DNA from: Gammaproteobacteria bacterium
Lineage (GTDB): Bacteria; Pseudomonadota; Gammaproteobacteria; Eutrophobiales; Eutrophobiaceae
Assembly (NCBI GenBank): GCA_018676275.1
Contig: JABHFC010000103.1
Coordinates: forward strand, 1-8,757
Direction: 5' to 3'
DNA: 8,757 nucleotides
The notes beneath the pieces were generated by a model. It did not search any database, had not been told where the DNA came from, and was given only the letters and a program-made list of their open reading frames with translations. Below, piece by piece: positions 1-6,532 of the stretch (within the stretch, counting starts at the first letter, position 1; each line of letters starts with the position of its first letter). The position numbers and the translations under genes are program-made.

Positions 1-1136
1 CGGACGCCACAATTTTATATACTTCGGGCACTACTGGAAAACCAAAAGGTTGTGTTCTTTCTAATGAGTTTTTTTTCTGTGTCGGTGACTGGTATACAAG
101 TATTGGTGGTTATTGCACAGTTGCACCTGGTGCTGAACGCCTTATAACTCCCTTGCCTGTATTTCATACCAACGCTCTTGTTTGGTCGATGATGGCGATG
201 ATGCAGAGTGGAGGTTGTGTCATTCAACTCGATCGCTTTCACTCATCTACCTGGTGGGAAACTGTACGGGAATCCAGGGCAACAATCTTGCATTACCTTG
301 GCGTAATGCCTGCCATGTTAATGAATCTACCCGAAACGAGTAATGATATTAATCGCCAAATTAAATTTGGCCTTGGAGGAGGGGTAGAGCCTGATCTACA
401 TGATCGTTTCGAACAGAGATTCGGCTTTCCGCTGATTGAAGGATGGGCGATGACGGAAACGGGTTCTGGCGTTTGCTTTTTAAGCCAAAAAGAACCGAGA
501 CATGTTGGTAATCGCTGTATTGGGCAGGTCACAACGGATATGGAGATAAAAATTGTTGGAGACAATGGAGATAAAGTTGAGACAGGGATGGCCGGTGAGT
601 TACTGGTTAGACGCAAAGGCGCTAATATCAAGTATGGTTTCTTTACCGAGTATTACAAAAATCCGGAATCGACAGCAGAGGTCTGGCAGAATGATTGGTT
701 TCATACCGGTGATGTTGTTAGTCAGAATGAGGAAGGGTCTGTGTTTTTTGTTGAACGCAAAAAAAATATAATTCGCCGAAGTGGTGAAAACATTGCTGCC
801 GCTGAAGTCGAAACTGTACTGATAGATAATCCGCTCGTAGCGAACTGTGCAGTTACACCATTACCAGATCCTATAAGAGAGGAAGAAGTTGCGGCTTGTA
901 TAGTTTTAAATGATGAATATGTTGCTAATAAGGAAACCGCAATCGAGCTTGTTAATTATTGTCTCAAAAGACTAAGTTACTTTAAGGCTCCCGGTTATAT
1001 TATATTCGTGGACACGTTGCCTGTGACCTCTACACAAAAAGTTCAAAGAAGTGAACTGCGTGAATTATGTCTTGAGTTAGCTGATTCAGATCAATGTGTT
1101 GATTGTCGAAGCTTAAAAAAGAAAAACCGTGATTGA
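1..1136 (+). CDS. AMP-forming acyl-CoA synthetase/ligase, C-terminal part (5' end outside window)
   Basis: Activates a carboxylic acid with ATP to an acyl-adenylate and then a CoA thioester; cytoplasmic, ANL superfamily. The frame is open from base 3 with no start, giving 377 residues, so roughly the first third of a typical 500-550 residue enzyme is missing. Visible motifs, numbered from base 3: the phosphate loop YTSGTTGKPKG at 6-16, GWAMTETG at 147-154, the ATP-ribose HTGD at 234-237, the hinge ERKKNIIRRSGEN from 251, and the C-terminal TSTQKVQR with the likely catalytic Lys at 346. The usual Gly before that Lys is Gln. The RRSGENIAAAEVE region recalls carnitine/crotonobetaine-CoA ligase-like members, but the acid substrate cannot be assigned. 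A start at the TTG at 153 would remove the phosphate loop and is not credible. The gene is followed 59 bases later by a same-strand gene. Confidence 0.93.
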   Translation, partial: DATILYTSGTTGKPKGCVLSNEFFFCVGDWYTSIGGYCTVAPGAERLITPLPVFHTNALVWSMMAMMQSGGCVIQLDRFHSSTWWETVRESRATILHYLGVMPAMLMNLPETSNDINRQIKFGLGGGVEPDLHDRFEQRFGFPLIEGWAMTETGSGVCFLSQKEPRHVGNRCIGQVTTDMEIKIVGDNGDKVETGMAGELLVRRKGANIKYGFFTEYYKNPESTAEVWQNDWFHTGDVVSQNEEGSVFFVERKKNIIRRSGENIAAAEVETVLIDNPLVANCAVTPLPDPIREEEVAACIVLNDEYVANKETAIELVNYCLKRLSYFKAPGYIIFVDTLPVTSTQKVQRSELRELCLELADSDQCVDCRSLKKKNRD

Positions 1137-1156
1137 TGTGATTTAAGAAGTAATTA

Positions 1157-1172
1157 TGAGTTTGTTAACTCA
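1157..1172 (+). repeat. Small hairpin between ligase and SRPBCC-like gene
   Basis: A perfect 6-bp inverted repeat, TGAGTT and AACTCA, closes a TGTT tetraloop 20 bases after the ligase stop. It has no T tract after it, so it is not a convincing intrinsic terminator. It could be a processing or mRNA-stability hairpin, or chance. Confidence 0.3.
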
Positions 1173-1195
1173 ATAAATAAACGAGGACGATATAC

Positions 1196-1630
1196 ATGTA
1201 TACCGGTGATACTATCTGCCACACAAGTACAATTCAGGTAAGTGTGAGGGCAAAAAGTGCATTTGATTACCTGAGTGATGGAGTTGCTCAGGGTGACTGG
1301 ACTCTGGGTAGTATGGAAAGACGCCAGATTGATGATTATCTGTTTAGTGGTACATCAATTTTTAGTGGAGCAGAACTATTCATTAAGATTGATGCCGATC
1401 CATCCAGACTCATTATTTATTATCACGTTGGTCTGGATATGGATAATTTGCAGCCGCGGAATATGGTCAGGGTCATACCAGGGGCTGTGCTGGGAAAGAC
1501 CGATGAAGTATGTCTTGTTACCTTGTTAACCTGGCGTAGTGATAATGTTGATGATGATAAATGGAAATTGACCTGTGTGTCGCATGAAACAGAAATGTTC
1601 ATTATAAAGAATCGTCTTGAGAATATTTAG
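1196..1630 (+). CDS. Small SRPBCC-like (START/polyketide-cyclase fold) protein, function unknown
   Basis: A 144-residue protein with no signal peptide and no membrane segment, presumably cytoplasmic. The ATG is chosen because GAGGA at 1183-1187 sits eight bases upstream. The pattern fits a ligand-binding SRPBCC fold: an N-terminal beta strand (TSTIQVSVRA), an early helix (SAFDYLSD, residues about 22-29) followed by DWTLGS, then alternating strands, with a C-terminal amphipathic segment ending IIKNRLENI. No catalytic motif is visible. It lies between an acyl-CoA ligase and a carboxylate transporter, so it may bind or handle the same acid or its CoA ester, but that is inference from position. 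The fold is assigned by pattern only, and a structure prediction would decide it. The gene itself is well supported by its ribosome binding site, length and even spacing with its neighbours. Confidence 0.82.
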   Translation: MYTGDTICHTSTIQVSVRAKSAFDYLSDGVAQGDWTLGSMERRQIDDYLFSGTSIFSGAELFIKIDADPSRLIIYYHVGLDMDNLQPRNMVRVIPGAVLGKTDEVCLVTLLTWRSDNVDDDKWKLTCVSHETEMFIIKNRLENI

Positions 1631-1681
1631 AAAATCAGTTCTCCATAAACCTTCAGTAACACTTTGATATAGGAAAAACTC

Positions 1682-1999
1682 ATGAGCAATGAGAACAATG
1701 GCTTATTAATAGAAAGCGAAGCATATATTTCCTATGTTAAAAGGCGCAAGAAATTTATACTTAAGTTAGCACTATTTCACTTCGCTCTGGTGTTTGTTTT
1801 TGATGCTCTTGCTATTTTTGAACCGACATTGTTTGCATTACCCATGTGGCCTGGCAGTATATTCAATATCGGGTTGATTTATGCATTTGTCATAATATTT
1901 TCTGTTATCGCGTCAACATTTTACTATTCACATAGAATAAATCAGGAAGAAAGTAAATTTACAGAAAGTCTGAATCAAACTGAAAGGACGTCTTCCTGA
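1682..1999 (+). CDS. DUF485-type two-helix membrane protein, partner of the symporter
   Basis: A 105-residue inner-membrane protein with two predicted transmembrane helices, about residues 26-46 and 59-82, preceded by the basic stretch YVKRRKKF (18-25) and followed by a charged hydrophilic tail. This size and layout match the DUF485 family (YjcH in Escherichia coli), whose genes typically sit directly before an SSS-family acetate permease. That is the case here, with a single base between this stop and the next ATG, so the two are almost certainly co-transcribed and probably translationally coupled. AGGA at 1671-1674 is a good ribosome binding site. The family's biochemical role is not settled; a structural or regulatory partner of the symporter is the usual guess. 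The sequence is divergent from YjcH as I recall it, so the family call rests on layout, the basic motif and context. Confidence 0.85.
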   Translation: MSNENNGLLIESEAYISYVKRRKKFILKLALFHFALVFVFDALAIFEPTLFALPMWPGSIFNIGLIYAFVIIFSVIASTFYYSHRINQEESKFTESLNQTERTSS

Positions 2000-2000
2000 G

Positions 2001-3647
2001 ATGAAAATAATATTAAAATATTTTGTAACTTTATACTTTCTTTTTTTTTCAGGTTTGTCTCTTGCAGCGGAACAGGTAGATCGCCCTGTCAATATTCCTG
2101 CTGTAATAACATTTGTGCTGTTTATGGTGTTGACACTATTTATTACGACCTGGGCAGCACGTCGAACACATTCCCGAAAAGATTACTATGTGGCTGGTGG
2201 TGAAATAACAGGACTTCAAAATGGTTTTGCTATCGCGGGCGATACCATGTCTGCAGCATCCTTTTTGGGATTAGTAGGACTGGTTTATATAGTTGGCTTT
2301 GATGCTATTTATTTTATTGTCAGCCTGGTTGTGAGTTGGCTCGTAGTTTTAATATTGATCGCAGAACGGTTGAGAAACCTGGGCTCATATACATTTGCTG
2401 ATGCTATATCTTTTCGTTTGTCCAGAAAACCGATAAGGATTCTGTCTGCAAGTTGCGCACTGGCAATAATGATCCCTTATTTACTTGCGCAATTGGTCGC
2501 GGCAGGAAGCCTGGTTGAAGGCTTGTTCGGCTTTAGTTATACCCAGGGAGTAATTATTGTCGGCGTATTGATGATGATTTATGTTGCTTTCGGCGGGATG
2601 ATGGCGACAACCTGGGTTCAAATAGTCAAGGCCGTGCTGTTATTGGGAGGCGGAACTGCACTTGCATTAGCCGTTTTATATAATTTTAGTTTTGATGCCG
2701 GAGCAATGCTTAAGGCCGCCGCCGCTGTGCATCCCAAAGGGTCTGAACTTTTACAGCCAGGTGGATTGTATACAGATTTTATTTCTGCCCTGTCATTGAG
2801 TCTGGCGTTTATTGGTGGTACAGCGGCAATGCCCCATGTATTGATGCGATTCTTTACAGTACCAAATGCAGTCCAGGCTCGTCACTCAGCAGCAATAGCA
2901 GTAGGTCTGATTTCTTACTTTCAAATCATTGTCTTGATTATAGGTTTTGGTGCGGTTGCCTTGCTGATTAATAACCCTGAGTTTTCCACTGGTGGAACAA
3001 ATGTTATCGGTGGCAGCAATCTGGTTGCAATTCATCTTGCCAAGTATGTGGCCGGTGATATTTTCATGGGTTTTATATCCGCAGTTGCTTTTGCCACTAT
3101 CCTTGCTGTGGTGTCTGGTATAACACTGTCAGCTGGCGCTACTGTGTCCCATGATTTGTTTTCCAATGTTATTCGCAAGGATAAATGTAGCGAAGCGGAA
3201 GAACTGCTTATCTCCAGAATTACTGTCGTTGCGCTGGGAATACTGGGGATGTACCTGGCCATAATATTTGAAGGTCAGAATGTCGCTATTCTTGCTACAT
3301 TGCCTCTGGCTATTGGTGCCAGTACAAACTTTCCCCTGTTAATTTTATCAATGTACTGGGGAGGCTTTACAACCAGGGGTGCTGTTATGGGAGGCTCGGC
3401 TGGATTAGTGCTGGTCGTTACATTAATAATTCTGGGGCCAAATGTCTGGGTGAAAGTAATGGGGTATGAAAAGGCAATTTTTCCCTACGCCTATCCAACA
3501 CTATTTTCCATGAGCGTATGTTTTTTATTCGGCTGGTTTTTTTCGATTACGGATAAAAGTGCCCGGGCGATAAAAGAACGCGAAGCCTTTCCGGCGCAAT
3601 TGGCACTTTCTCAATTAGGGGAAAATGTCAGTGCCCTGAAAAATTGA
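2001..3647 (+). CDS. actP: ActP-like sodium/solute symporter (SSS family), short-chain carboxylate uptake
   Basis: A 548-residue, multi-helix inner-membrane permease of the sodium:solute symporter family, expected to import acetate or a related small carboxylate. It closely follows E. coli ActP in length (549) and motifs. There is a cleavable-looking leader (residues 1-22, ending SLAA), then DYYVAGG (61-67), GDTMSAASFLG (80-90), AERLRNLGSYTFAD (121-134), the GGMMATTWVQIVKAVLLL segment near 200, VHPKG and PGGLYTDFISALSL, MRFFTV, FISAVAFATILAVVSG, and the C-terminal EKAIFPYAYPTLFS. AGGA at 1985-1988 inside the preceding gene precedes the ATG. The DUF485 partner is immediately upstream and an acyl-CoA ligase further up, fitting an uptake-and-activation unit. 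The leader carries a run of nine T (2041-2049). The exact substrate could be another carboxylate. The stop codon lies inside an 11-bp inverted repeat. Confidence 0.93.
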   Translation: MKIILKYFVTLYFLFFSGLSLAAEQVDRPVNIPAVITFVLFMVLTLFITTWAARRTHSRKDYYVAGGEITGLQNGFAIAGDTMSAASFLGLVGLVYIVGFDAIYFIVSLVVSWLVVLILIAERLRNLGSYTFADAISFRLSRKPIRILSASCALAIMIPYLLAQLVAAGSLVEGLFGFSYTQGVIIVGVLMMIYVAFGGMMATTWVQIVKAVLLLGGGTALALAVLYNFSFDAGAMLKAAAAVHPKGSELLQPGGLYTDFISALSLSLAFIGGTAAMPHVLMRFFTVPNAVQARHSAAIAVGLISYFQIIVLIIGFGAVALLINNPEFSTGGTNVIGGSNLVAIHLAKYVAGDIFMGFISAVAFATILAVVSGITLSAGATVSHDLFSNVIRKDKCSEAEELLISRITVVALGILGMYLAIIFEGQNVAILATLPLAIGASTNFPLLILSMYWGGFTTRGAVMGGSAGLVLVVTLIILGPNVWVKVMGYEKAIFPYAYPTLFSMSVCFLFGWFFSITDKSARAIKEREAFPAQLALSQLGENVSALKN

Positions 3648-3652
3648 GAAAG
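3606..3652 (+). repeat. 11-bp inverted repeat spanning the symporter stop codon
   Basis: CTTTCTCAATT at 3606-3616 is the exact reverse complement of AATTGAGAAAG at 3642-3652, with a 25-base loop; the TGA stop (3645-3647) is in the right arm. AGGG at 3617-3620 and CCCT at 3634-3637 can extend the stem internally. The right arm can instead pair downstream: TTGAGAA at 3644-3650 with TTCTCAA at 3661-3667. GGCAC at 3602-3606 with GTGCC at 3631-3635 is a third option. No T run follows, so this is not an obvious intrinsic terminator. It may be a 3'-end stability or processing structure. Confidence 0.5.
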
Positions 3653-3708
3653 GAAAACTGTTCTCAAATCATGTTTAAATTACCAGGGTCTGTTTATCTT
3701 TCAGCTTC

Positions 3709-3739
3709 AGGCTCAACCCGAAGGGCTGGGACTCTTTTT
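3709..3739 (+). terminator. Probable intrinsic terminator for the ligase-symporter transcription unit
   Basis: AGGCTCAACCC (3709-3719) can pair with GGGCTGGGACT (3723-3733) around a GAA loop. The stem has one T/G wobble and two mismatches, and is followed by C and TTTTT at 3735-3739. It lies 61 bases after the symporter stop and is embedded in the left half of the palindromic element. The imperfect stem limits confidence. Confidence 0.45.
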
Positions 3740-3803
3740 GCCTTCAGCTACGTTTTCAGTCGCTTATGTAGAGTAACTACACGGCACTCCTTCCGCCTTG
3801 CTG

Positions 3804-3830
3804 AAAACAAAAACAGCCACCAGCAGTGGC
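3804..3830 (-). terminator. Terminator-like hairpin reading on the minus strand inside the palindromic element
   Basis: Read on the minus strand, GCCAC and GTGGC (3830-3826 and 3820-3816) close a 5-base loop and are followed by TG, TTTTT, G, TTTT down to 3804. This is an intrinsic-terminator layout with a short 5-bp stem. No minus-strand gene ends here: the nearest, the amidase, ends at 5080. It would therefore stop antisense or read-through transcription, or belong to the element itself. Confidence 0.4.
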
Positions 3831-3887
3831 GAAAATGAAAGATAAACAGACCTTAAAAGAAACTATCACCACTGGGGGTGAGTCAAG

Positions 3888-5051
3888 ATGAATGACAATA
3901 CGGCCAATGAACAACTAAATAAGAACATTACAGTTTTTACGTTAATTGTGACAGGTGCCATGGGAGTGATGGCTTTTCAGGTGCTTCCGTCACTTGTTAT
4001 AGGCATGATTACGGAACTTGAGTTTAATCAACAGCAAGTTGGCCGGGTAGCGAGTGCGCAGCTGGGCGGAATAGCGATTGGATCCTTTCTCAATTTGTGG
4101 TTAATCAAGATAATGTCCTGGCGGCGCATTGCCTATTTTGGTCTTACCTGTCTGCTCATCACTGATATTGTCAGTATGTTTGTTACTGATTATTCTGCAT
4201 TTGTTTTAATCAGATTGTTATCCGGTAGTGCAGGAGGCATTTGTGTCTCATTCGGTGCCTATGCATTAGGCAGTACATTAAAAGCAGATCGCAATTTTGG
4301 TTTATTTCTTTCTGTACAGGTTATATCCGCAATCGTTGCTAATATGTTTCTGCCCGGGATAGTGCAGGCAAACGGTGTGATCAGTATTTTTATAGCATTA
4401 GTGATCCTGGAATTGCTGATATTATTTTTGCTGATACATAATATTCCAAATCTTGATGTGCAGGATCAGCAGGCAAGGGGAGTGAATAGTAGAAAGGTCT
4501 GGGTTTACTGTATTCTTCAATTGGTGGCGGTGTTGTTTTTCTTTACCGCACTCGGTGGTTTCTGGTCAAATATTGCTTCCATCGGTCTTGATGCGGGACT
4601 GAGCGAGCAACAAACCGGTAGAGCTATAAGCCTCGGATTATTTGGCGGGCTAGCAGGTGCCTTTGTTGCGGCGCATTTGAATATTCGACTTGGAAGATTA
4701 TTCCCGGTTCTTCTTGCGCTAGGTTCACAGTTTGTTGCATTAGCAATTCTTTATTCAGGTTTTCAATTCACCGTGTTTATGCTCGCAGCAGGTTTGTTTA
4801 TGTTTGGCTGGTATATGTTTTTTCCCTACCAGTTAGGCTTACTGGCAGCCATGGATCGTGATGGTAGACCGATGATCCTGGCTAATGCTGTTGCAGGTAT
4901 AGGTTCAGGGATAGGGCCATTGATTCTGTCCTTCTACCTTGTAGACGACTTTCTTCCAGCTTATACGATAACAGCGATGTTTTTAGCTCTCGCTCTGGTT
5001 TTAACAGTTCTAATAATTCTTATCAGTAAAGCGGAGCTGAAGTCCGCCTAA
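3888..5051 (+). CDS. MFS transporter, substrate unknown
   Basis: A 387-residue inner-membrane protein with about 12 hydrophobic helices in two halves, joined by a hydrophilic loop near residues 188-205 (PNLDVQDQQARG), as is standard for the major facilitator superfamily. An Arg-rich turn, SWRR (77-80), sits in the expected helix 2-3 loop, but the classic GxLaDrxGrr signature is degenerate. RLLSGSAGGI (109-118) resembles the helix-4 motif. The C-terminal half repeats the pattern with LGRLFPVLLALG. The ATG is supported by GGTGAG at 3878-3882, five bases upstream. An element with possible terminators lies upstream, so the gene probably needs its own promoter, which I could not identify. It is convergent with the amidase, with 28 bases between stops. 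Drug/metabolite export or uptake of an organic anion are both possible. Confidence 0.9.
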   Translation: MNDNTANEQLNKNITVFTLIVTGAMGVMAFQVLPSLVIGMITELEFNQQQVGRVASAQLGGIAIGSFLNLWLIKIMSWRRIAYFGLTCLLITDIVSMFVTDYSAFVLIRLLSGSAGGICVSFGAYALGSTLKADRNFGLFLSVQVISAIVANMFLPGIVQANGVISIFIALVILELLILFLLIHNIPNLDVQDQQARGVNSRKVWVYCILQLVAVLFFFTALGGFWSNIASIGLDAGLSEQQTGRAISLGLFGGLAGAFVAAHLNIRLGRLFPVLLALGSQFVALAILYSGFQFTVFMLAAGLFMFGWYMFFPYQLGLLAAMDRDGRPMILANAVAGIGSGIGPLILSFYLVDDFLPAYTITAMFLALALVLTVLIILISKAELKSA

Positions 5052-5060
5052 GTCCGACAG

Positions 5061-5080
5061 ACTCCTATAATAGGGGGAGT
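5061..5080. terminator. Possible shared hairpin between convergent MFS and amidase genes
   Basis: ACTCC (5061-5065) pairs with GGAGT (5076-5080), and TA/TA pairs extend the stem past a three-base bulge. It fills most of the 28-base gap and touches the amidase stop codon. Neither strand shows a proper T run after the stem, so a bidirectional terminator is only a possibility. Confidence 0.25.
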
Positions 5081-6498
5081 TACAATCCAGCCGTTTGCGG
5101 GGAGTAACCACCGAGGCTACGTTCCAGTACGCCGGCTACAGCGAGACTGACATGTTCCTGAAAGGCCTGCGATATGATTTGTACGCCCAGTGGGAGTCCA
5201 TCCTGTTCTCCTGCAGGTACAACTGAAACTGGTACACCGGCAACAGCATAGGCATGGACATAGTTAAAGGCGGCATACTGTAAGTACTCTTCCTGAGCGA
5301 CTCCGTAAGGTGGTGTCATGTGTTTCGGGGCAGGCCCCGTTGTCACAGGACAAATAACGATGTCATAGTTATCGATAAACTGTCGCATCATTGTACGAAA
5401 TTCAAAAAACCGGCCCTGTAAATCAAAAAAGTTGGGTAAGGGCAAAGCATCACCAAAACCATCAAGCAAGTCCTGAAATTGTTTGTGATGACGACCATTA
5501 CAGCCCTGCAGATCTTTCCATGTTCTGTCACCGCCATCGGCACCAGCCATTGAGAAAAATACCATGGTAGCTTCGCTCATATCAGGGGGAGTTACTTTCT
5601 CAACTGAGGCACCTTCTTTTTCAAGTGCCTTAACAGCATTTTCAACAGCAATACTGGTTTCCTTACTAACAGCGATGGTCCCGTCAAAATCATAATAGCC
5701 AACGCGCAGATTCTTAATATCTACATCCTGAACATTGCCGAGAGGTGCCGGCACCGCGTAGGGGTCAATCCAGTCAGGTCCGGAGATGACAGACAGGATT
5801 AATGATAAATCTTCTACATAACGCGCCATCGGACCAATACACATTAGATCCCGATATCCTGTGTCACGGGTTTCCGGCCAGCTACCAGTATCCGGAACAC
5901 GACCTACGGTGGGTCGAATTCCTACTGTGCCACAATAATGACTTGGCACCCTGATTGACCCACCTCCGTCCAGACCTATACCAACCAGCGTAGCATCAGC
6001 TGCGAGCAATGCACCTTCACCCCCGGTGGAACCACCTGGCGTGTGATCAAGGTTGGCAGGATGGTTGGTGCGTCCAAAAATAGCATTGTCAGTTTCATAA
6101 GAAGAGGAGTATTCAGGGCAATTTGTTTTAGCGATCAGTATCGCGCCAGCAGCTCTTAGTCTCGCAGCGACAGTAGAATCTTTCGGCTTATAATTTTCTC
6201 TGGCAAATGAGCCACCAGTACAAACAAACCCTTCAACATCTATTGAATCTTTAATCGTAATTGGCAGTCCCAGCAAAGGTAATGTTTGCCCCTGTTGACG
6301 CTTGTCATCTGCTTCTTTGGCTTCCGCGATGGACTGTTCAGGATTTTCTGCAACTATTGCATTTAATTTATCGTTTACAGAATGAATGCGAGACAGTGTT
6401 TGCTCCACCAGTTCAACACTGGACATATCCTTCTTATTCAGTTTTTCTAGGTATTCACAGGCTGAAGGTAGTTTATCAGGAGAGGATGAATTATTCAT
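5080..6498 (-). CDS. Amidase-signature family hydrolase
   Basis: A 472-residue cytoplasmic amidase (no signal peptide) that would hydrolyse a carboxylic amide to acid plus amine or ammonia. The Ser-cis-Ser-Lys triad is complete: Lys83 in PITIKDS, Ser157 in GGSTGGEGA and the nucleophile Ser181 in GLDGGGSIRVPS. The usual GGSSGG has Thr as its second hydroxyl residue and the usual Ile/Thr-Gly-Gly run is GGG; both are tolerable. The C-terminal PLGVQIISQAFQEHVSL is also typical of the family. Length is normal. The ATG at 6498 begins at the expected place, although I see no strong Shine-Dalgarno sequence before it. The gene starts 34 bases after the cytochrome gene on the same strand, suggesting co-transcription with the PQQ dehydrogenase. 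Substrate is unknown; GatA is unlikely because gatB and gatC are absent here. Confidence 0.93.
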   Translation of the reverse strand: MNNSSSPDKLPSACEYLEKLNKKDMSSVELVEQTLSRIHSVNDKLNAIVAENPEQSIAEAKEADDKRQQGQTLPLLGLPITIKDSIDVEGFVCTGGSFARENYKPKDSTVAARLRAAGAILIAKTNCPEYSSSYETDNAIFGRTNHPANLDHTPGGSTGGEGALLAADATLVGIGLDGGGSIRVPSHYCGTVGIRPTVGRVPDTGSWPETRDTGYRDLMCIGPMARYVEDLSLILSVISGPDWIDPYAVPAPLGNVQDVDIKNLRVGYYDFDGTIAVSKETSIAVENAVKALEKEGASVEKVTPPDMSEATMVFFSMAGADGGDRTWKDLQGCNGRHHKQFQDLLDGFGDALPLPNFFDLQGRFFEFRTMMRQFIDNYDIVICPVTTGPAPKHMTPPYGVAQEEYLQYAAFNYVHAYAVAGVPVSVVPAGEQDGLPLGVQIISQAFQEHVSLAVAGVLERSLGGYSPQTAGL

Positions 6499-6532
6499 AA
6501 GCAGCGTTTGTCTATAAATTTAGTTAAAAGGC

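Larger units (their letters stand above)
3685..3854. repeat. Palindromic intergenic element with perfect 17-bp terminal inverted repeats (MITE-like or structured RNA)
   Basis: GGTCTGTTTATCTTTCA at 3687-3703 is exactly reverse-complementary to TGAAAGATAAACAGACC at 3836-3852. A G/T wobble and an A/T pair extend the ends to 3685 and 3854. Nested within are GTTTTCAG (3752-3759) with CTGAAAAC (3801-3808), TGTAG/CTACA around AGTAA (3767-3781), and two terminator-like hairpins listed separately. The element nearly fills the gap between the symporter and the MFS gene. No open frame inside looks like a gene, and no transposase is nearby. Terminal repeats plus a short non-coding interior fit a miniature inverted-repeat element or dispersed intergenic palindrome; a folded regulatory RNA is the alternative. 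No direct target duplication is evident, although TTAAA occurs near both flanks (3674-3678 and 3853-3857). Single or multi-copy status cannot be seen here. Confidence 0.75.

Noticed and set aside
293..631. Minus-strand open frame antisense to the acyl-CoA ligase
   Set aside because: The plus strand here carries clear ligase motifs; the antisense translation has no family features.
3644..3838. A 64-codon plus-strand open frame between the symporter and MFS genes
   Set aside because: It lies almost wholly within the palindromic element, overlaps the symporter stop, has no ribosome binding site and shows no protein-like pattern. The DNA is better explained by its inverted repeats.
3685..3854. 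Integron attC recombination site
   Set aside because: attC ends need paired RYYYAAC and GTTRRRY core sites. The arms here read GTTTATC in the relevant place and the perfect 17-bp outer pairing is not the attC layout; no integrase or cassette array is present.
3685..3854. Remnant of a complete insertion sequence with transposase
   Set aside because: No frame inside encodes transposase-like sequence, and no clear target-site duplication flanks the terminal repeats.
5080..6498. GatA subunit of the tRNA amidotransferase
   Set aside because: No gatB or gatC neighbours, and the gene sits in an apparent dehydrogenase operon; the triad alone is shared by all amidase-signature enzymes.
6261..6500. 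Plus-strand open frame antisense to the amidase start
   Set aside because: It is opposite strongly conserved amidase sequence, has no ribosome binding site and no recognisable pattern; it is a shadow of the real gene.
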